A stretch of 64,000 bases of DNA, taken from NCBI RefSeq assembly GCF_046630445.1, contig NC_092333.1, positions 6,010,501 through 6,074,500 on the forward strand, in the 5' to 3' direction. The notes beneath the pieces are model-generated. The model worked only from the letters and a program-made list of their open reading frames with translations, ran no database searches and was not told the origin of the DNA. Each line of letters starts with the position of its first letter. Position 1 is the first letter of the stretch. Of the stretch, positions 48,827-60,600 are shown one piece after another. A program made the position numbers and the translations under genes. Source of the DNA: Rutidosis leptorrhynchoides. Taxonomy: Eukaryota > Streptophyta > Magnoliopsida > Asterales > Asteraceae.

Positions 48827-48963
48827 TTAGGCCCGTTTAAGTGAACATGATCCTAATAAAAGCCCAAACGACTTAGCCCATCTAACTCATTTATTCCAAG
48901 GCGGCTCTAAAACCCTAAAAACTTTCATATTCATAACCCTAATTACATGACACACTATAAATC
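48827..48963 (+). promoter_or_regulatory. snoRNA cluster promoter: site II motifs, telo-boxes, TATA box
   Basis: Site II-type motifs (ttaggcccg at 48827, agcccaaac at 48861, tagcccatc at 48875) are followed by telo-boxes (aaaccctaaa at ~48909; aaccctaatt at ~48935) and a TATA box (tataaatca at 48956). This combination is known for plant ribosomal-protein and snoRNA cluster genes. Transcription should start about 30 bases past the TATA box. No protein-coding frame follows, but C/D snoRNAs do. Confidence 0.72.
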
Positions 48964-49100
48964 AACACCGCCCTCACATCACAGTCAGTCTACCAAATAA
49001 CCTAAAAGTAAGTCTTTACATTCGAGGTCTCAAACTGTTCATCAAGTCAAGGTAATTTTAATCTAATTTTTTTTATATTTGTTGTAAACGTTATGATAGG

Positions 49101-49196
49101 TGTGCGTTGATGAAGCAATTTTGTGGACTAGAGTTTCTGATCTTGGGCTCTTCTTCCCATTCAGTTTGACGACAAACCCTTGGCTGTCTGAGCACA
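49101..49196 (+). ncRNA. C/D box snoRNA with two 25S rRNA guides
   Basis: C box TGATGA (49108-49113), D' CTGA (49137-49140), C' TGACGA (49167-49172), D CTGA (49188-49191), closed by a 5-bp terminal stem tgtgc/gcaca (49101-49105 with 49192-49196). The guide before D (cccttggctgt) is complementary to acagccaaggg, and the guide before D' (ggactagagt) to actctagtcc. Both targets are in 25S rRNA as I recall it. Such RNAs direct 2'-O-methylation in the nucleolus, at the base paired five nucleotides upstream of D or D'. First of at least three snoRNAs downstream of one promoter. I do not assign a snoRNA name. Confidence 0.78.
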
Positions 49197-49266
49197 ATTT
49201 TTTTTTTATATCAAAATTGTGTTTATAATTTTTTTTTAAATCTTAAAATTAATTTGTGATTATTTT

Positions 49267-49352
49267 GAGCTTATGACGATAAATTTAATTATCTTAGCGG
49301 ATTTCAGTGAGATTTTTAATCAATGATCTGATTGTTACACACACTGAGGCTC
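49267..49352 (+). ncRNA. C/D box snoRNA, 25S rRNA guide
   Basis: C box variant TGACGA (49274-49279), D CTGA (49344-49347), and terminal stem gagc/gctc (49267-49270 with 49349-49352). A possible D' CTGA lies at 49328-49331. The guide before D (ttgttacacac) is complementary to gtgtgtaacaa, which I recall in 25S rRNA (ggtgtgtaacaactcacc). It follows the first snoRNA by about 70 bases, typical for a polycistronic plant cluster. The C box has one departure from consensus. Confidence 0.65.
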
Positions 49353-49410
49353 TTTTTTATGATATATTATTTTTAATAGAATTAAATATAATAAGTTTAT
49401 TTGAATGATT

Positions 49411-49525
49411 AAATTGCAATGATGAGGCAAAACACGTTGGATGTGTTAGGGAAGTGGACATAATAATTAACTTTGTTATGCCGTGATCCCATTTATAAAC
49501 GACTTCTCCTTCCACTGAGCTATTT
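49411..49525 (+). ncRNA. C/D box snoRNA guiding 18S rRNA 3'-end region
   Basis: C box TGATGA (49420-49425, preceded by A), D CTGA (49515-49518), and terminal stem aaattgc/gctattt (49411-49417 with 49519-49525, one mismatch). The guide before D is complementary over 15 bases to ggaaggagaagtcgt of the conserved 18S rRNA 3' end, which I recall with high confidence. By the +5 rule the modified base would be the second A of ggaagg. This is the strongest single piece of evidence that the region is a snoRNA cluster. Confidence 0.82.
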
Positions 49526-49617
49526 TCATTCGGTTTATTTTATAATTTTAATTTTGATTCTAATCAATTGTGTTTAATTTTAATTAATTTACTGATATAT
49601 AAGTTATAAAAGTAAAT

Positions 49618-49755
49618 GCGTCCGTTTACCAATTCTGGAGGATAATTTCAGTTCCTCACGGTGTAATGGCTTGGACGCAAGATTGATAAATGTGGCCATT
49701 CTGATTAATGGTTTATTTTCAATGCCATTTTATCCGGGAAACTCCTCATACATTT
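49618..49755 (+). ncRNA. Possible H/ACA snoRNA
   Basis: The first hairpin is closed by gcgtcc/ggacgc (49618-49623 with 49673-49678). A single-stranded hinge (aagattgataa) follows. A second hairpin is closed by atgtgg/cctcat (49690-49695 with 49744-49749, one mismatch), and ACA follows directly at 49750-49752. This is the hairpin-hinge-hairpin-tail layout of pseudouridylation guides. The hinge lacks a perfect ANANNA box, and I have not identified target pockets. The position fits the cluster. Confidence 0.45.
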
Positions 49756-50640
49756 TCAAATACTTATTTATTACAGTAGTAATTATTTTATGCAAGTTTA
49801 TTTTGTATTGTTTTTGAACAATGGTGGATGATAAGAAATATGTGTTGACATGTGTAAGGCATGGACGTGATTGAGGATTGCTATTTAGTTTTTAGAGTTC
49901 TATATTAAAGGATATAATTATTAAACTCTCTTTAGTCCAATTTTAATGGTTTATAGACAAAAAACACACGGTTTACCTTAGTTGGCATGTAATTAATGGT
50001 ATAATTCCATTTAACTCGATCTACGGATATACTTGATAGTAGGAAGTGTCTATTGTAAAGTCATGTTAATTTTGAAATGATTCAATTATAATAGCTTTGA
50101 CCTAAGAGTTTTCTTTGAATTAAAGTCGCATTAATTTTGATATGATGCATTATATGATTTAATTTTGATTTTTAAAATGTATAAGTATACAATATACGAT
50201 CAAAAAATACCATTAATATTACACACCACCTTTTCTTTTGAGAAAGAAATGGATTCGGGTGATAAGTCTAGGTCGGACCATTGTTGCTATGTCGGACCAG
50301 GGTGAAACTTATTATATTCTCTTATTCTCCGCATCTACTATCGCGCCTTTAAATGTCACTGGATCTTTATGCTCTTTTCCAAAGTCAAGTAAAGTTAAGC
50401 TTTGTATGAAACTTCTCAAATCATTAGCATACATATTTAAAGTGCTTGAATACGGTTGTGTTATTAGTGAGCATAGCAATTGTCCGCTTAACTTCACTTA
50501 GAATTCATTCGTCACTGATTTTGTTGAATGTTCTCAGAGTGTTAGGTTAAGCCGACAGTTTCTATGACCACTAACAACATAGCAGTGTCCTAGGTCTTCA
50601 TATTTAGGTAATGGATTTGACAAGTTGTTTCACGCAACTT
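49756..50640. other. Intergenic, no supported gene
   Basis: AT-rich. A minus-strand open frame at 50312-50497 and its plus-strand overlap have no recognisable motif. A ~50-bp segment near 50118-50170 (gcattaattttgatatgat) recurs near 50808-50850, part of the local duplications described separately. Confidence 0.4.
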
Positions 50641-50801
50641 ATCGATTAAGATGATTTTATAAAAGCTTGTGAGAATCTAGTTACATTAGAGAAGGATTAT
50701 GAGCACACTTTGGAAATTGAGCTTTGAAAGTGTCAAAATTATCGATTAAGATGATTTTATAAAAGCTTGTGAGAATCTAGTTACATTAGAGAAGGATTAT
50801 G
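50641..50801. repeat. 61-bp direct repeat, 100-bp period
   Basis: The 61-bp unit starting atcgattaagatgatttt occurs at 50641-50701 and 50741-50801 and looks identical, indicating a recent local duplication. Confidence 0.85.
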
Positions 50802-50917
50802 AATTAAAATCGCATTAATTTTGATATGATTCATTATATGATTCAATTTTGAGATTTAGTTAGGAGTATCAACGAAATGAGATTTATTTATTTCTAGATC
50901 TAGAAGTTGATTTGGAT

Positions 50918-51097
50918 ACCCCAGCTTCCGAATCCATGCTTCGATTTTTAACCGACGATGATGTGGAGTTTTCCGGTGAGTTAACCGGCGGTGATAATTA
51001 TATGATTTGGATACCCTCGATTTCGAATCCATGCTTCGATTTTTAACCGACGATGATGTGGAGTTTTATGGTGAGTTAAACGGCGGTGGTAATTATA
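50918..51097. repeat. ~90-bp near-tandem duplication with open frame
   Basis: 50918-50999 and 51007-51097 share ttggatacc ... gaatccatgcttcgattttt and gacgatgatgtggagtttt, with a few differences. In one frame both copies read ESMLRFLTDDDVEF ... GEL. The second copy sits in a 68-codon frame (51007-51213). I recognise no protein; possibly the remnant of a duplicated exon. Confidence 0.6.
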
Positions 51098-51213
51098 TAT
51101 CACAAAGCAACAATAGATTTTATGGCAATCATGTTCTTGGTTTAGGGTTATTGGTTAAATTTGAAGGAAGAAGGGGTTGTGGTCTCCAGATCTATTTAGG
51201 ATTTTGCTTGTGA

Positions 51214-52032
51214 TTTATACCTTGAATCTTTATTCAAATTCAATTACCAATTAAAATCAAATCACAATTCATTCTTGATTTCAACCGTAGCCACCACAAA
51301 AGTTGTGTTGAATCTGAGTTTGAAACTGTAATAGAAGAAAGTCAAAACTCTCAATTCTCAGATCCGGTAAATCCGAGTTTGTGTCATTCCAGATATGGTT
51401 GCGAATGTGGGCTGATTGTGTTTGTATTTGTTTTTTAGAATTTTATGATTGATTTTTAGAATATTATGTTTGTATTTGTTTTCTAGAATATTATGCTTGA
51501 TTAATTATCATATTTATGCTCGATTCTTGTTTTTAGAATATTATGCTTGATTCTTGATTCTTTCAGATATGTTCTTGTTAACAGGTGAAGAAGAAGAAGA
51601 GGTGGTGTGATTTTAAGTTTTAGTTTGGATTTGGATTTCGACTTGAACATGCTAGGATTTATGATATTGTAATGAAACAATAAGAAGTTACGTGGAAAAG
51701 AAATTAGGGTTATTGAAATATTGGGATGAATACAAGTTCAAGGACGACGTTATCAAAAAAAAAAAAGTTTAAGGATGATCTGAGAAGGTTTAATACAAGT
51801 TCAGGAACGACGGGCGTAATTTTGTCAATAAAAAAACATGAGGGATGTTGTATTCATAATTATGGGATACTGATAATTTTTTATACACATTTGAAAAGTT
51901 GAGGTGGTAAAGTATTCACAATTGAAAAAATTTCATATGTTTTTTTAATAAACTATAATTGGCATATTTCTAATAAGATTTTAGATTTATCGTGAAAGAA
52001 AATTTCTTGGTAGGACTTAAGCATGTGAAAAA
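51214..52032. other. Intergenic, no supported gene
   Basis: AT-rich with small repeats (three copies of ttttagaatattatg near 51450-51545). The ttgttaacag/gtgaagaagaag junction near 51575-51600 looks like a splice acceptor, but no coding exon can be assigned. Confidence 0.35.
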
Positions 52033-52240
52033 TATACTTTCCTTTGTTTCATAATTCGTTTCATAATAAGTGTCATTTTTTGACTTTTCAAAAAAAAAAT
52101 TTCACACTCTAAATATATTTGTTCATGTTATATAATATTTGATGAAAAATATATTAGTCGATTGAGTTTCAAATGTATTTGTTATTGTTCTGAGTTTCAT
52201 TAAATATTATATAAAACATTATATTATACTATATACTAAT
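52033..52240. mobile_element. Degenerate Stowaway-type MITE remnant
   Basis: tactttcctttgtttcataa and ataagtgtcattttttgac resemble the start of a common plant Stowaway sequence (ctccctccgt..., ataatgacatt...) also seen at 45182. No second terminus is identified. Confidence 0.3.
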
Positions 52241-52266
52241 ACTAATTACCTTAAATGAGGAAACAA

Positions 52267-52659
52267 CACACTTCCGCCCCATCACCCTTTTCACTGTTAT
52301 ACTGCACCCGTTTTTTTTTTTTATTTATTTAAAAACCTCACCTTATTCTGGTACCTTCTTCCTTATATCACACCCTAAATCATAAACCTGAAATAGTAGT
52401 CTACCCATCCATCGCCATCTTCATCAAACAATTGAACCAACACACTTCCGCCACATCACCCTTTTCACTGTTATACTGCACCCGTTTTTTTTATTTATTT
52501 AAAAACCTCACCTTATTCTGGTACCTTCTTCCTTATATCACACCCTAAATCATAAACCTGAAATAGTAAAGTCTACCCATCCATCGCCATCTTCATCAAA
52601 CAATTGAATCAATACACTTCCGCCACATCACCCTTTTCACTGTTATACTGTACCCGTTT

Positions 52660-52690
<31 letters not shown>

Positions 52691-52787
52691 CCCACCTTAT
52701 TCTGGTCCCTTCTTCCCTATATCACACCCTAAATCAAAAACCTGAAATAGTAACGTCTAACCATCCATCGCCATCTTCATCAAACAA
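52267..52787. repeat. Triplicated ~173-bp block
   Basis: Three head-to-tail copies, starting acacttccgccccatcaccc at 52267 and recurring at 52442 and 52614. Each contains a T-rich run, ttattctggt(a/c)ccttcttcc, tatatcacaccctaaatc, and ccatccatcgccatcttcat. Copies differ mostly in T-run length. Content looks like a duplicated 5' leader or promoter. Confidence 0.88.
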
Positions 52788-53500
52788 TTTACACAGAAGG
52801 ATTTACAGGTGAATGTAGAAAAATCAACGCGATAAATTTCATAAGTGCATCCTGAATGCCCGAAGCTTTCCAGCCGAATGCCACTGATCAACGACTGGAG
52901 GGTTTTCCCTTCATAACCTGGCCGCTTAAGGCGATTAAAAGCCCGATTTGATGTTTCTCCAATTAAGATTCCGGTTTCTATGGATTAATTAATGACAGGG
53001 GTTTCCCGCCGAAAATCCATCGTCGTTAACAGCAGTAAATCTATATTGGTACGTTGTTATTTTTCATTTTGTTGTTAATGTAAAAGCAAACTGATTGACT
53101 GTGTAAAATTGATTGAGTGTTGTTCGGTGGATTAAAAGGAATTTTTTTTTTTGTTGTGTTCACAAGGTGTTTGTAAAAATGTCTAAATGAGGTTTTTTTG
53201 GAATCAATGATCCGTTTATCTACCGTCATCAATAGCTGACGGTTATCGATCAACAGTCTTCAACAACAGTTACATAACAATTGTTTTTTGTGATGTAGAT
53301 TGTACATAATTAGTATACGTTGATCTTCTTTTTGTATTTAGCAATATAATGGTACATAATGTACATATGAATATAAACTGTCACACTAATGTATGATTTT
53401 GTGTATTGTTGCCCTTTTTAGCTTTCTATAGAAGCTGATGTGATGTTAATATTAGGTATCTTTGTTCACAAACTTATATTGATCACTGATTGTTTTTATG
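52788..53500. other. Transcribed-looking but unassigned sequence
   Basis: After the third repeat the sequence ttacag/gtgaatgt could be a splice donor region. GC is higher at 52830-53040 (ccgaatgccactgatcaacg), but no long frame exists. Nothing definite. Confidence 0.3.
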
Positions 53501-53504
53501 TAAA

Positions 53505-54075
53505 GGAATAAGACAATCAAGGTTGAAAATAAAGCAAAGAAAGTTAAGGTAGTATGGAATCAAAAAGTCTCATGGAAGAGTGGTAACCTAGCTAAGGCTG
53601 AAAAGGAACCTAAGCTCAGAGGTAATTTGATAATGTTCTATTTTGATTTGGGTTTGGTCTTCTGATACAGGCCGAATTTTTTTAGCGTGTTAAATCAAAG
53701 GTGTAAGTTTTGCTTTGTTTGGCTTTTAATTTAGATTCTTATTTGATATTTGATGCTTCTATGTTTGGATTCATTTGGAACCATGCATTTTCATGGTACT
53801 ACTTTTGCTTTCTTGATCCTTTATAACTGGGTGATTATAGATTAAAATGATAGGTCTTATAACAAGAACAATCTATTTCAGCTGCCATACACCAGTGGTA
53901 AACAAACTTTGTATCAGTTCCTTCGACTCCAGGTTCTATTGATCAATTGCATAATTGTGTATTTCATCTTTTAATATTTTTATCACTTTCAACAGAAAAT
54001 TTTCTTCAGCAAAAAGCTTTTCTTGATGTTGTTGAAGGAAAGTTGCTAAACGAAGAGTATGATCTTAGATCTGTT
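53505..54075 (+). pseudogene. Exon-like open stretches of an unrecognised host gene
   Basis: 53508-53619 is an open, Lys-rich stretch (KVENKAKKVKVVWNQKVSWK) bounded by AG before and GT after. 53881-53896 and about 54000-54075 look similar (ENFLQQKAFLDVVEGKLLNE, preceded by caacag). Pyrimidine-rich stretches precede each. I recognise no family and cannot build a complete gene with a start and stop, so it may be a relic or an rRNA/mRNA-processing-like small gene. No function proposed. Confidence 0.25.
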
Positions 54076-54129
54076 AGTTTTTCTTCTATACATGAACTTA
54101 TATTTGTCATTTTCATTTGATGAACACAA

Positions 54130-55429
54130 AACTGAAGTAATGACTAGGATTTGGTCAGTTTGTTGGTGGTTTAATATTTTATATAGTATGTTGATCTATT
54201 TTCTGATTGCTTAAAGATTAACGAGTGATTGTTTTTTTGTTTGTACATTGCAGTTAGTTTAGCATAAATTCTGAAAGAAGATGTGCTAGGTGAACGATGC
54301 TATTAATATAGGATACACGAGATATTTGAAGTATTGTTATGACCTAATCTATTTGCTGTGAACTGTCAACTTATAGTCACTATGTAGATGATAATCACTT
54401 CAAGGATGGATAATTCACTAATCGAAAGAAGGTACTTATAATAGATTGCTCTTAAGGTGAGATTAAGGCCTTTTGTCTTTGTCCTAAAATGGTTAAAGTG
54501 TTATATGTTAGCGGGTTTTTTTTTTTTTAAATTTAGTGGTTTTTACATTTAGAGTTATATGTCAGGTGGGTTTAAATTTTGAAAAGCTGTAGCAAGACAT
54601 GAAACAAGGTAAAAAAAATTTTTGGTTCAAGTCAATTTATGGATCTTAGTTAAAAACTAGTTTTCGAACCCTCGCTTCGCGGCGGGAGTTCGATTTATTA
54701 TGTATTTTATTGTGTTTAGTTACGGAGCCTGCGAGTGAAAAATCAACATATATGAAAAGTATCCTAAATATTTAGCTTTTTTTAAAAGTGTCCGTTTTGC
54801 GTATAGTTAGTGACATTGTGTTCATAAAATTATTTCGAGTTTAAGGATGGTGTCGGAAAAATTTAACTCGTTGCGAGCGAGAAGATATGACATGTTGAAT
54901 ATTTGAGTGGAGTTTATTTAAGATATTTTATGAAAATTTTGATTTGACGCTTTAACCCCCTGTGTTGGGGGCCGATTTTAATTTTTGAACAAAGTGTGGG
55001 GGGCTTTTGTGGTGTTACTTGAAAGAAAGAAGGGGAAAAAAGGTGAAAAGACGAAAATATTCCTGGTACTATTCATATATTTTGTCTAATAGTTAATATG
55101 GTAATATGTAGTACTATTATTGCTGACCCATGAGCCATTTATATAAAAAATGGGTCAACAAGTCGTTTTATAAAAATTATATAGAAATAGAATTATGTGC
55201 AACTACAAATTGGTTGATGTCATAGCTAATCTGTAACCTTATTGATTTTTTTTCCCTTTTTTTTTAACCATAAAATGAGTATAAAGTGTGGATAGGGCAT
55301 ACATTAGGGTTTCATGCGATAAACAATCCCGTTGTCTTTGCTGTCATCATCGGTTTCTGGTATTTCTCCTTTAGCTTTTTTTAAACTTAAAATTGGTAGA
55401 TAATGTTAGAGGTTTTATTAAAATTTTCG
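54130..55429. other. Intergenic, low-complexity and repeat-like
   Basis: Contains a GC-richer motif, aaccctcgcttcgcggcggg (54670-54689), typical of an interspersed plant repeat I cannot name. The ccctgtgttgggggccgatt region near 54960 is similar in style. No gene supported. Confidence 0.35.
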
Positions 55430-56126
55430 TGTAGGGTAAAATAATCGATAGCTGGATAAATCACTGAATCGTGGTATCACTTTTCGAAAGTAATTATTCG
55501 ACCCTTATTGCCTGGTTTACACGAATATCACTTTGGGATAAGACAGAGATTAGTTCTTGTTATTGGCAGTAAACAAGAACTCTTTTGCATAAGAGTATTA
55601 ATAGTCCATATTTATAGGCACCCAAAAACAAGTATTATTCTACGATATAGATGTTTCATCTACTCCATTATTGGCAGTAATTATTCTACGATGGAGCTGT
55701 TTCACTTACTCTTGTTATTGGCAGTAAACAAGAACTTTTTTTGTGTATTTATTCTCATGAATAATAGTCCATATTTATAGGCACTCAAAAACAAGTATTA
55801 TTCTGCGATGGAGATGTTTCACCTACTCCACGATAAAGATGTTTCACTAACTCCACGATGGAGATGTTTCACTAACTTCACGATGGAGATGTTTCACTAA
55901 CTCCACGATGAAGATGTTTCACCTACTCCACGATGGAGATGTTTCACTAACTTTTTAACAATAAAAGTGGGTGCATGAATAATACTTCCATAATCACTCA
56001 AATTTGTGATAATGAAAAACCACTTTCGGGTCCGGGTAATCTATCACTTAATGGGTGTACACTCCGTACCTCCTAACCCATTTACAAGTGTAGATTAAAT
56101 CCCTCAATTACACTAAATTTTCAACA
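55430..56126 (-). repeat. 3' LTR of the copia element (left edge approximate)
   Basis: Right edge set by TGTTGA on the minus strand after the purine tract. On the minus strand it contains gcctataaatatggac (TATA-like) twice, near 55609 and 55771, because of an internal ~150-bp duplication, plus a 25-bp minisatellite. The left edge at tgtagg (55430) is a guess. Confidence 0.55.
55806..55953. repeat. 25-bp minisatellite, about six copies
   Basis: Unit gatggagatgtttcactaac plus tccac, repeated with small changes. A partial copy lies near 55645-55668. Confidence 0.88.
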
Positions 56127-56658
56127 ATCCTCCTCAATTTAGTGCAATTCGTTTCATGAGAATTAAATAAATTAAAACAAAAACTCATGCATAAATGAAA
56201 ATATCTTAAAGATTGAATTTTCACCTTAGTACATTACACATTCCAAATATTCGAGAATTCGGGTGTTCTAAGAATTGAACCCTTCAACCCATTTGAATAA
56301 CTGAAAATAATATACACATAAGTTATCAAATACTCTAAAGCTATCCCGACACTTTACAAGCCATGTGTCCATATCCTTTCATGAATACATCTAAAGCAAA
56401 AGTCCAAGCTTTGTTAAAGCGGCAAAACTTCACATTCACATAGGTACTTCATTTCAGTCATGCACCTGCTCATGCACTTTTTCAAATGAACTATTAAGAA
56501 GCTAGACTTCAACCTCACCTTCAGCATGTCCGAGTACATACCTTACCTTGGGATGATATAAAATTTATGTACTCCAAATTTCTAAGTATAAGTCTTCCAC
56601 ATTGAATTCAGCTTCTGATTTTCTTCAGAAGGGAATTGGGTATCTTATAATTAGAAAT

Positions 56659-57654
56659 TTATGTGGACTTTAAACCCATCCCCATAGCAGACTTGTCAAC
56701 CAAGTCTCTTGCCAATCCCTTCGTCAAGTGATCAGATAAATTCTGTTGTGACCTCACGAACACTATAGAAATCACTCCATTCATGATAAGTTCACGAATC
56801 ATGCTATGTCTGACACCTAAGTGTCTAGACTTTCCATTGTACATCTGGCTATAAGCCTTTCCCAATGTCGCAGCACTATCACAATGAATAGACATGGGTG
56901 CTATAGGTTTAGGCCATAATGGTATATCATGGATCAAGTTTCTAAGCCATTCTGCTTCTTTATCAGCAGCAGCTAAAGCAACAAACTCAGATTTCATAGT
57001 TGAGTTGGTAATACATGTCTGCTTCTTAGAAGCCCATGAAATAGCACCTCCTCAAGCAAAAACACCCAACCACTCGTTGAAGAATGATCTTCAATATTGG
57101 TTATCCAACTCGCATCAGAATATCCTTCTATTACCGAAGGAAACCCATTGTAAGATAAACTATAGTCCATAGTTTTCTTCAAGTACTTCAGTACCCGCCT
57201 AATTGCTTGCCAGTGATGAGTACTAGGATTACTAGTATATCTACCCAGTTTTCCCTCTGCAAAAGCAATATCCGGCCTTGTACAAGTCATGGCGTACATC
57301 AAACATCCAATCACCTGAGAATACTCAAGTTGTGATACAGCTTCACCTTGATTAGGCATAAACTTCTCACTTGGATCCACAGGGGTACTCACAGGAGTAC
57401 ATTCAAAATAATTGAACTTTTTCAACACCTTCTCAATACAATGAGATTGACAAATCGAAATTCCTTTGCTTTCGCGTTTGATCCTAATGCCATGGATAAC
57501 GTCAGCCTCCCCCATATCTTTCATGGAGAATTTTGATGACAAAAATTCTTTTGTTAAATCAACCTGACTTTGGTCAGTCCCAAAGATTAACATGTCATCA
57601 ACATATAGACAAATTATAACTCCTTTACCAGAATCATCAAATTTACTATATACA
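56659..57654 (-). pseudogene. Copia RT C-terminal part and RNase H region
   Basis: The minus strand encodes CLYVDDMLIFGTD (RT catalytic YVDD), GCLMYAMTCTRPDIAF, and a copia RNase H with SDASW and the C-terminal ADKEAEWLR, IHCDSAATL, and GKSRHLGVRHSMIRELI. It belongs to a plant Ty1-copia pol. Its upstream part continues at 60924 beyond the solo LTR. Broken. Confidence 0.85.
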
Positions 57655-60600
57655 TGTAGTGACCCGAACTTTTTCATGTTTATATATATTAAATGAAATT
57701 GTTATTTACATGATTAAGTGTTTTCAACATGTTAAGCAATCAAACTTGTTAAGACTTGATTAATTGAAATAGGTTTCATATAGACAATTGACCACCCAAG
57801 TTGACCGGTGATTCACGAACGTTAAAACTTGTAAAAAACTATATGATGACATATATATGGTTATATATATAGTTAACATGATATTATGATAAGCAAACAT
57901 ATCATTAAGTATATTAACAATGAACTACATATGTAAAAACAAGACTACTAACTTAATGATTTTGAAACGAGACATATATGTAACGATTATCGTTGTAACG
58001 ACATTTAATGTATATATATCATATTAAGAGATATTCGTACATCATAATATCATGATAATATAATAATTTAAAATCTCTTTTGATATTATAAACATTGGGT
58101 TAACAACATTTAACAAGATCGTTAACCTAAAGATTTCAAAACAACACTTACATGTAACGACTAACGATGACTTAACGACTCAGTTAAAATGTATATACAT
58201 GTAGTGTTTTAATATGTATTCATACACTTTTGAAAGACTTCAAGACACTTATCAAAATACTTCTACTTAACAAAAATGGTTACAATTACATCCTCGTTCA
58301 GTTTCATCAACAATTCTACTCGTATGCACCCGTATTCGTACTCGTACAATACACAGCTTTTAGATGTACGTACTATTAGTATATACACTCCAATGATCAG
58401 CTCTTAGCAGCCCATGTGAGTCACCTAACACATGTGGGAACCATCATTTGGCAACTAGCATGAAATATCTCATAAAATTACAAAAATATGAGTAATCATT
58501 CATGACTTATTTACATGAAAACAAAATTACATATCCTTTATATCTAATCCATACACCAACGACCAAAAACACCTACAAACACTTTAATTCTTCAATTTTC
58601 TTCATCTAATTGATCTCTCTCAAGTTCTATCTTCAAGTTCTAAGTGTTCTTCATAAATTCCAAAAGTTCTAGTTTCATAAAATCAAGAATACTTCCAAGA
58701 TTGCAAGTTTACTTCCAAGTTTTCTAAATCCATTCCAAGTAATCATCCAAGATCAAGAAACCTTTATTACTTACAGTAAATTATCTTTCTAATACAAGGT
58801 AATAATCATATTCAAAGTTTAATTCAATTTCTATAACTATAACAATCTTATTTCGAGTGGAAATCTTACTTGAAATTGTTTTCGTGTCATGATTCTGCTT
58901 CAAGAACTTTCAAGCCATCCAAGGATCCTTTAAAGCTAGATCCATTTTTCTCATTTCCAGTAGGTTTATCCAAGGAACTTGAGGTAGTAATGATGTTCAT
59001 AATATCATTCGATTCATACATAAAAAGCTGTCTTATTCAACGTTATAAACTTGTAATCACTAGAACATAGTTTAGTTAATTCTAAACTTGTTCGCAAATA
59101 AAGTTAATCCTTCTAACTAGACTTTTAAAATCAACTAAACACATGTTCTATATCTATATGATAGGCTAACTTAATGATTTAAAACCCGGAAACACGATAA
59201 ACACCATAAAACTGGATATACGTCGTCGTAGTAAAACCGGGGGCTGTTTTGGTTGGGATAATTAAAAGCTAAGAAGAACTTTGATTTAAAAGCTATACTT
59301 CTGGAAAAATGATTTTTCTTATGAACATGAAACTATATCCAAAAATCATGGTTAAACTCAAAGTGAAAATATGTTTTTCAAAATGGTCATCAAGATGTCG
59401 TTCTTTCGACGGAAATGACTACCTCTTTCAAAAATGACTTGTAACTTGTATTTCCAACTATAAACTTATACTTTTTCTGTTTAGATTCATAAAGTTAAGT
59501 TCAATACGAAACCGTGGCCACTGGAATCACTCAAAACGGATTAGAAACGAAGAAATGGCGAGTAAAACAAGATTGATAAAAACTACTCATTTTTACCTAC
59601 GTGAAAGTTAGTAATAAATCTATTCCAACCATAACCTAATCAACTTATATTGTATATTATGTAGTCTTGAGATACCATAGACACGTATACATTGTTTCGA
59701 CCTATCATGTCGACCCATCTATATATATATTGCGGAATAACCATAGACACTCTATATGTGAATGTTGGAGTTAGCTATACAGGGTTGAGGTTGATTCCAA
59801 AATATATATATAGTTTGAGTTGTGATCAATACTGAGATACGTATACACTGTGTCGTGGATTGATTCAAGATAATATTTATCGATTTATTTCTGTACATCT
59901 AACTGTGGACAACTAGTTGTAGGTTACTAACGAGGACAGCTGACTTAGTAAATTTAAAACATCAAAATGTATTAAAAGTTTTGTAAATATATTTTGAACA
60001 TACTTTGATATATATGTATATATTGTTATAGGTTTGTGAATCAACCAGTGGCCAAGTCTTACTTCCCGACGAAGTAAAAATCTGTGAAAGTGAGTTATAG
60101 TCCCACTTTTAAAATCTAATATTTTTGGGATGAGAATACATGCAGGTTTTATAAATGATTTACAAAATAGACACAAGTACGTGAAACTACATTCTATGGT
60201 TGAATTATCGAAATCGAATATGCCCCTTTTTATTAAGTCTGGTAATCTAAGAATTAGGGAACAGACACCCTAATTGACGCGAATCCTAAAGATAGATCTA
60301 TTGGGCCTAACAAACTCCATCCAAAGTACCGGATGCTTTAGTACTTCGAAATTTATATCATATCCGAAGGGTGTCCCGGAATGATGGGGATATTCTTATA
60401 TATGCATCTTGTTAATGTCGGTTACCAGGTGTTCACCATATGAATGATTTTTATCTCTATGTATGGGATGTGTATTGAAATATGAAATCTTGTGGTCTAT
60501 TGTTATGATTTGATATATATAGGTTAAACCTATAACTCACCAACATTTTTGTTGACGTTTAAAGCATGTTTATTCTCAGGTGAATACTAAGAGCTTCCGC

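Noticed and set aside
55806-55953. CRISPR-like repeat array
   Set aside because: The 25-bp units are directly adjacent without spacers and the genome is a plant; it is a minisatellite.
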